This document shows positions 6,811 to 9,951 of a stretch of 9,951 nucleotides of DNA, piece after piece. The translations under genes were made by a program, and so were the position numbers. Below the pieces are notes generated by a model. The model was not told where the DNA came from. It did not search any database and saw only the letters and a program-made list of their open reading frames with translations. The first letter of the stretch is position 1. Each line of letters starts with the position of its first letter. Source of the DNA: Spirochaeta sp. (GTDB taxonomy: Bacteria; Spirochaetota; Spirochaetia; DSM-2461); contig JAUVIY010000074.1 in the NCBI GenBank assembly GCA_030592625.1, positions 1 to 9,951 of the forward strand, in the 5' to 3' direction.

Positions 6811-6832
6811 CAGGTTCCCTACTATTAATCAA
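6804..6832 (-). promoter_or_regulatory. Predicted promoter of the cheY-cheX-kinase-P460 operon
   Basis: On the minus strand, TTGATT (6832-6827) and CATAAT (6809-6804) stand 17 bp apart. They match the sigma-70-type consensus at four and five of six bases. The expected transcript start is about 6796-6798, at or beside the cheY ATG, which would give a leaderless message. This is prediction from pattern only. Confidence 0.4.
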
Positions 6833-6923
6833 AAAGTTACCGGTTATAATCTCATAGCAGTCGCTGATCCGGCTTCGTTCAGGATTCGACCGGAAAATTA
6901 ATGTGATTTAACCACTATACCTG

Positions 6924-6932
6924 TGCTAGGAT
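6924..6932 (+). promoter_or_regulatory. Predicted extended -10 promoter of the lipid kinase operon
   Basis: TGCTAGGAT is an extended -10 (TGn followed by TAGGAT) with no good -35 hexamer upstream. A transcript would start near 6939, just ahead of the ribosome site at 6953. A second perfect -10 hexamer, TATAAT, lies at 6845-6850 on the same strand but also lacks a -35. Confidence 0.35.
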
Positions 6933-6952
6933 ACGGGAAATTTCAACATAAT

Positions 6953-6957
6953 AGAGG
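6953..6957 (+). promoter_or_regulatory. Shine-Dalgarno deciding a TTG start for the lipid kinase
   Basis: AGAGG lies 7 nt before the TTG at 6965. It favours this start over the GTG at 6923, which lies inside the predicted -10 and would add 14 residues unlike the family. Confidence 0.6.
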
Positions 6958-6964
6958 TTGCTCC

Positions 6965-7894
6965 TTGGGACTGCATTTTGCAATCATTCTCAATCCGACG
7001 GCTAATAAAGGTTCGGCTCTGGGAAGAATTGATGAGATTCGCACACATATGGACTTAAGGAACACCGATTATCAGATTCATCTGACTGAAAGGCCCGGAC
7101 ATGCGATGGAACTGGCTCAGGAGTTTGTCGGGAATCCAGGTATTGCTGTAATTGCCGCCGGAGGTGATGGAACCTGCAATGAGGTGATTAACGGCCTGAT
7201 GACAGGAATTCACAGGGAAAACCCACCGATATTTGGTGTTATCCCCGTCGGCCGGGGAAATGATTTTGCATTCGGTGCCGACATCCCAGGAGAACTGGGT
7301 GATGCGATCGCTCAACTTCTTAAAGAAAAACCAGTAAAACTTGATATCGGTAAGGTGACAGGAGGCGACTATCCTGAAGGACGATGGTTCGGCAACGGTA
7401 TCGGAATAGGTTTTGATGCTGTGGTGGGATTTGAAGCCGCCAGGATGAAACATGTCCATGGTTCAATGGCCTACACTTTGGGTGCCCTGAAGACTCTTGC
7501 CATTTACCCGACAGCTCCGGAAGTCGAGTTATCGATTAACGGTGTCATTTCTCAGATCAGACCGGCACTTATTTCAGTGATGAACGGCCGACGAATGGGA
7601 GGATCCTTCTACATGGCCCCTGACGGAGATCCTCACGACGGCAGGCTGAACTGGTGCCATACGAATCAGGGTACCCGATTGAAATTACTCGCTGCCATGG
7701 CCGCATATACGAAAGGGACCCAGTCGGAACGTGAAGATACCGAAACAGGGCATGCAACTCAAATCTCAATCCGGGCGCTGAAAGGAATACTTGCCGTACA
7801 TGCCGATGGTGAAACCATTTGTAAGGCGGGAACCAAACTGGATGTGATTATCGAACCCGGTGCCCTCAGATTGATCGGGAGTCGTGAGTTTTGA
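6965..7894 (+). CDS. Diacylglycerol kinase-family lipid kinase (DagK/YegS type)
   Basis: From the TTG at 6965 this is a 309-residue protein of the DAGK catalytic family, soluble lipid kinases that put phosphate from ATP on diacylglycerol or related lipids. Visible motifs: IILNPTANKGSA (7-18), the nucleotide-binding AAGGDGTCNE (64-73), PVGRGNDFA (94-102; the family usually has GTGND), GNGIGIGFDA (143-152), APDGDPHDGRLN (218-229) and HADGE (279-283). The length is normal. The commonly paired aspartates before the glycine in the third motif read HDG here. The start is chosen from AGAGG at 6953-6957 and because the protein then begins directly with the first strand (MGLHFAIILNP). Its stop overlaps the start of the acyltransferase gene (TTGA, 7891-7894), so the two are co-translated. 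Diacylglycerol as substrate is the simplest guess; sphingoid or other lipids are possible. Confidence 0.88.
   Translation: MGLHFAIILNPTANKGSALGRIDEIRTHMDLRNTDYQIHLTERPGHAMELAQEFVGNPGIAVIAAGGDGTCNEVINGLMTGIHRENPPIFGVIPVGRGNDFAFGADIPGELGDAIAQLLKEKPVKLDIGKVTGGDYPEGRWFGNGIGIGFDAVVGFEAARMKHVHGSMAYTLGALKTLAIYPTAPEVELSINGVISQIRPALISVMNGRRMGGSFYMAPDGDPHDGRLNWCHTNQGTRLKLLAAMAAYTKGTQSEREDTETGHATQISIRALKGILAVHADGETICKAGTKLDVIIEPGALRLIGSREF
7877..7881 (+). promoter_or_regulatory. Shine-Dalgarno of the acyltransferase TTG start
   Basis: GGGAG lies 9 nt before the TTG at 7891, which overlaps the lipid kinase stop. It supports coupled initiation at this TTG. Confidence 0.5.
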
Positions 7895-8562
7895 GGAAAA
7901 TCACTTCAGCAGTAGTAGGAGCCACAGCGCGCCTTCTGATCAGAATCATCTCCAGGACTGAGACCGGCGATCTGAAATCCATCCCGAATACCGGTCCTCT
8001 GATCGTCATCTTCAACCATGTCAATTTTCTCGAAGTCCCACTATTGTATCTCCGTCTCAGACCCCGCAAGGTACACTATATGGCAAAGTCGGAAACCTGG
8101 GAAAAACCCTTCAGGGGATGGATGGCCGATAACTGGCAGTCTATCCGGGTCAATCGGGGCGGAAATCCTCTTGAAGCCTTCGTTAAAGCCGGAAAACTCC
8201 TTGAGCAGGGCCATATTCTCCTCATATCCCCAGAAGGAACGAGATCCGAGGATGGAATACTGCGCAGGGGCCGGGAAGGTACCGTTCTCCTGGCACTTCA
8301 AAATAATGCCGTTATCATACCAGTCGGCCATACCGGTGCCGAAAATATCCGGAAAAACATGAGACAACTCAGAAGAACCCGGGTGGAATACAAAACCGGT
8401 AAGCCCTTTCGGCTGAACGGAAGCAACCATCCCGACAGAGACGAGAGAAAACACCTCACCGATGCCCTGATGCGGGAACTGGCAAAACTGCTGCCCATGA
8501 AGCAACGAGGAATTTACAGGGATTTACCATTCAATCATGAACTGCTGGAATATATAAAATGA
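7891..8562 (+). CDS. PlsC-family 1-acylglycerol-3-phosphate acyltransferase
   Basis: This 223-residue protein is a glycerolipid acyltransferase of the PlsC family, which typically moves an acyl chain to lysophosphatidic acid at the inner face of the membrane. Motif I reads NHVNFLE (42-48), so the catalytic pair is H43-x4-E48 rather than the usual H-x4-D. R89 in VNRGG corresponds to motif II, PEGTRS (114-119) to motif III and VIIPVG (141-146) to motif IV. There is no long membrane helix beyond a weakly hydrophobic N-terminus. The gene starts with TTG overlapping the lipid kinase stop and ends in an ATGA overlap with the phosphatase gene (8559-8562), so it sits in the middle of a tight three-gene operon. 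Kinase and acyltransferase together would both feed phosphatidic acid. Acyltransferase identity is firm; the exact acceptor is not. Confidence 0.9.
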   Translation: MRKITSAVVGATARLLIRIISRTETGDLKSIPNTGPLIVIFNHVNFLEVPLLYLRLRPRKVHYMAKSETWEKPFRGWMADNWQSIRVNRGGNPLEAFVKAGKLLEQGHILLISPEGTRSEDGILRRGREGTVLLALQNNAVIIPVGHTGAENIRKNMRQLRRTRVEYKTGKPFRLNGSNHPDRDERKHLTDALMRELAKLLPMKQRGIYRDLPFNHELLEYIK

Positions 8563-9401
8563 CTTCCTGCGACGCTGAACAACGAAAAATTCCATCGGAA
8601 CTCCCTGTACATCAGCGGGAAGAGTGGCGCCGGCTCCCGCTGGACGGTGCAGAAAATTTCCGCGACCTCGGAGGTTACTTAAGCGATGACGGCCGCAGCA
8701 TGAAGTGGGGCATCATCTACCGGTCGGGTCATCTTCACCATCTCACCAAAGACGATCCGGCATATATGGAACGCCTCGGCATCCGTCAGATTACGGATTT
8801 CCGCAGCCCCTCTGAAGTGAAAGACAAACCTGATAAAATCCCCGGCAAAATCATATACAAAACTTACCCCATCGATATAGCCGGATCAGATCTCAGGGAT
8901 AGAATCATCGCCGTCATCAAAGGCGAATCCGAAATGGATATGGCCGGCTACATGATGGATGTGAACCGTCAGTTCGTCTCGGACTACACCGGGGTCTACA
9001 GTCGGTGGATACGAAATCTGGCTGGGAATCCCGATCCGTCGCCGATGGTATTCCATTGCACCGCAGGCAAGGATAGAGCGGGTTTTGCCGCGGCGATTCT
9101 TTTGAGAACCCTCGGAATACCGGAAGATACGGTATTGGCCGATTACTTGAAAACCAACATCTACACCGTTGAATTCATAGAAAAAACCATCCGGAAAATC
9201 CGCACCATGACGCAGTTCCGAAACGACGGTGAAATCATCAGACCACTCCTGGGTGTCGATGAGCGTTATTTCCAAACAGCATTGGACACTATAGATGAAA
9301 AATGGGGAAGTTTCGAGGAATACATCAAGTGTGGTTTAAGGCTCAGTGAGTCCGACGTCGAAGCTCTTAAAATGCGTTTCCTTCATTTCCAAACGAAATG
9401 A
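8559..9401 (+). CDS. Tyrosine/lipid phosphatase with HCxAGKDR loop (MptpB/LipA-like)
   Basis: This 280-residue protein belongs to the Y_phosphatase3 family (IphP, MptpB, Listeria LipA). The P-loop is HCTAGKDRAG (166-175), with nucleophile C167 and phosphate-binding R173. The N-terminal signature DGAENFRDLGGY (29-40) and IYRSGHL with ITDFRSPSE (53-86) are also typical. Members act on phosphotyrosine and, in several cases, on phosphoinositides; the lysine in the CxxGKDR loop is shared with those. There is no signal peptide, so it should act in the cytoplasm. The start ATG overlaps the acyltransferase stop (ATGA), and no strong ribosome site is seen, which fits translational coupling. Its place behind a lipid kinase and a lipid acyltransferase makes a lipid-phosphate substrate plausible, but a protein substrate is equally possible from sequence alone. 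Confidence 0.9.
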   Translation: MTSCDAEQRKIPSELPVHQREEWRRLPLDGAENFRDLGGYLSDDGRSMKWGIIYRSGHLHHLTKDDPAYMERLGIRQITDFRSPSEVKDKPDKIPGKIIYKTYPIDIAGSDLRDRIIAVIKGESEMDMAGYMMDVNRQFVSDYTGVYSRWIRNLAGNPDPSPMVFHCTAGKDRAGFAAAILLRTLGIPEDTVLADYLKTNIYTVEFIEKTIRKIRTMTQFRNDGEIIRPLLGVDERYFQTALDTIDEKWGSFEEYIKCGLRLSESDVEALKMRFLHFQTK

Positions 9402-9505
9402 GAGAAGTGAACTTGTTCATTCTGTCGGGATCGTTCCTCGGCTCTCGCCTCCGGTACGACCCTTGATCCGAATGAGTGCAGGAAAAGCATGGGGTATGAT
9501 ACCAT
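9402..9505. other. Convergent intergenic gap, weak hairpin only
   Basis: These 104 bp separate the phosphatase and msrB stops. I see no ORF or clear terminator. The best structure is a 10-bp stem with one G-T pair between 9469-9478 and 9503-9512, with a 24-nt loop and no T-run. Its right arm enters the msrB 3' end. Confidence 0.3.
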
Positions 9506-9946
9506 TCATTCGAACAGACTCAAATAATCAGCGTAGCCTTCGGATTCCAAATCCTGTTCGGGAACAAAACGGAGGGATGCCGAGTTGATGCAGTAACGCA
9601 AGCCACCGTCATCTACCGGTCCATCATCAAAGAGATGACCCAGATGTGAATCCGCGTATTTGCTGCGCACTTCGGTACGGACTGTGAAAAAGGAACGGTC
9701 GGACTTGTTCACAATAAAGTGGCTGTCGATGGGTCGGGTGAATGAAGGCCAACCTGTCCCGGATTCAAACTTGTCGGTGGAAGAAAAAAGTGGTTCTCCG
9801 GATACGACATCCACATAGATACCGTCTTGATGATTGTCCCAGTATTCATTGGAGAATGCACGTTCAGTTGAGTCTCGCTGGGTGACATCGTACTGTAGAT
9901 CTGTTAATTGAGTTTTCAGATCCCTGTCTGAGGGTTTATCGTACAT
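9506..9946 (-). CDS. msrB: Peptide-methionine (R)-S-oxide reductase MsrB, start uncertain
   Basis: This protein repairs oxidised methionine (R form) in proteins. Signatures: [12 protein letters not shown] (28-38), [15 protein letters not shown] (42-56), SGTGWPSF (62-69), [21 protein letters not shown] (90-110) and [11 protein letters not shown] (117-127) with catalytic C119. It is the zinc-free form: no CxxC pairs are present. C119 is the only cysteine; the usual resolving position in the GCGWPSF motif is threonine. Regeneration must therefore use an outside thiol rather than an internal disulfide. The ATG at 9946 has only five bases of sequence before it (GGGCC on the coding strand), no stop and no visible ribosome site. 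The beginning, [18 protein letters not shown], resembles the linker of MsrA-MsrB fusions, so the gene may continue beyond the window. The length of 146 residues also fits a stand-alone MsrB. It converges on the phosphatase gene. Confidence 0.93.
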   Translation of the reverse strand: MYDKPSDRDLKTQLTDLQYDVTQRDSTERAFSNEYWDNHQDGIYVDVVSGEPLFSSTDKFESGTGWPSFTRPIDSHFIVNKSDRSFFTVRTEVRSKYADSHLGHLFDDGPVDDGGLRYCINSASLRFVPEQDLESEGYADYLSLFE

Positions 9947-9951
9947 GGCCC

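Noticed and set aside
6797..6832. TTG at 6832 as the cheY start
   Set aside because: It adds 12 residues that are not part of the receiver fold, has no upstream ribosome site, and the TTG coincides with the proposed -35.
6923..6964. GTG at 6923 as the lipid kinase start
   Set aside because: It lies inside the proposed extended -10, lacks a Shine-Dalgarno, and the added residues are unlike the family; TTG at 6965 has AGAGG at good spacing.
8041..8505. 154-codon minus-strand open frame opposite the acyltransferase
   Set aside because: The plus strand carries intact PlsC motifs in a coupled operon; the antisense product matches nothing I know.
9469..9512. Hairpin as a terminator between the phosphatase and msrB genes
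   Set aside because: The 10-bp stem has a 24-nt loop and a G-T pair, with no T-run; too weak to call a terminator.

Overview
The window is densely coding, with base composition that looks near 50 % GC by eye, and no gene-free stretch exceeds about 170 bases. It holds eleven genes, with no rRNA, tRNA, CRISPR array or recognisable transposase. Three genes start with TTG behind a good Shine-Dalgarno. The mix (CheX phosphatase, CheA-like Hpt kinase, periplasmic c-type haem, LarA homologue, TTG starts, 4-base gene overlaps) suits a free-living flagellated bacterium. A spirochaete of the Spirochaeta/Sediminispirochaeta type is my best guess, but a deltaproteobacterium or another lineage with CheX is not excluded; the assignment is an inference.

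Layout. (1) 3-1115 (+): the C-terminal three quarters of a metallo-beta-lactamase/beta-CASP/RMMBL nuclease, cut by the window edge. It ends in a perfect 17-bp inverted repeat at 1114-1152. (2) 1171-1824 (-): a haemolysin III/PAQR-family membrane protein. (3) 1930-3237 (+): a LarA-type nickel-pincer racemase homologue, divergent from (2). (4) 3212-6796 (-): a four-gene operon transcribed leftwards, in the order CheY-like receiver, CheX phosphatase, membrane haem-c sensor kinase of the CheA/Hpt type, cytochrome P460 lipoprotein. All three junctions are ATGA overlaps. The last gene runs 26 bp tail-to-tail into larA. (5) 6965-9401 (+): a three-gene operon of diacylglycerol/lipid kinase, PlsC-type acyltransferase and a MptpB/LipA-like phosphatase, joined by TTGA and ATGA overlaps. 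(6) 9506-9946 (-): MsrB methionine sulfoxide reductase, possibly the C-terminal half of a longer gene running off the window.

Main point of interest. The leftward operon looks like a self-contained signalling module. The kinase has a periplasmic domain with one haem-c site (CxxCH), HAMP, a PAS-like region, Hpt and a CheA-type ATPase, but no CheW-binding domain, so it should not sit in a chemoreceptor array. It is translationally coupled to its likely target (CheY), to the phosphatase for that target (CheX), and to a periplasmic P460-type haem lipoprotein that keeps CxxCH and the lysine at the position of the haem cross-link. I infer a haem-based redox or reactive-nitrogen sensing pathway in which the P460 protein is an accessory sensor or the detoxifying output.

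The rightward operon is a lipid-phosphate set. The kinase and acyltransferase both lead to phosphatidic-acid-type lipids, and the third protein belongs to a phosphatase family in which some members remove phosphate from phosphoinositides.
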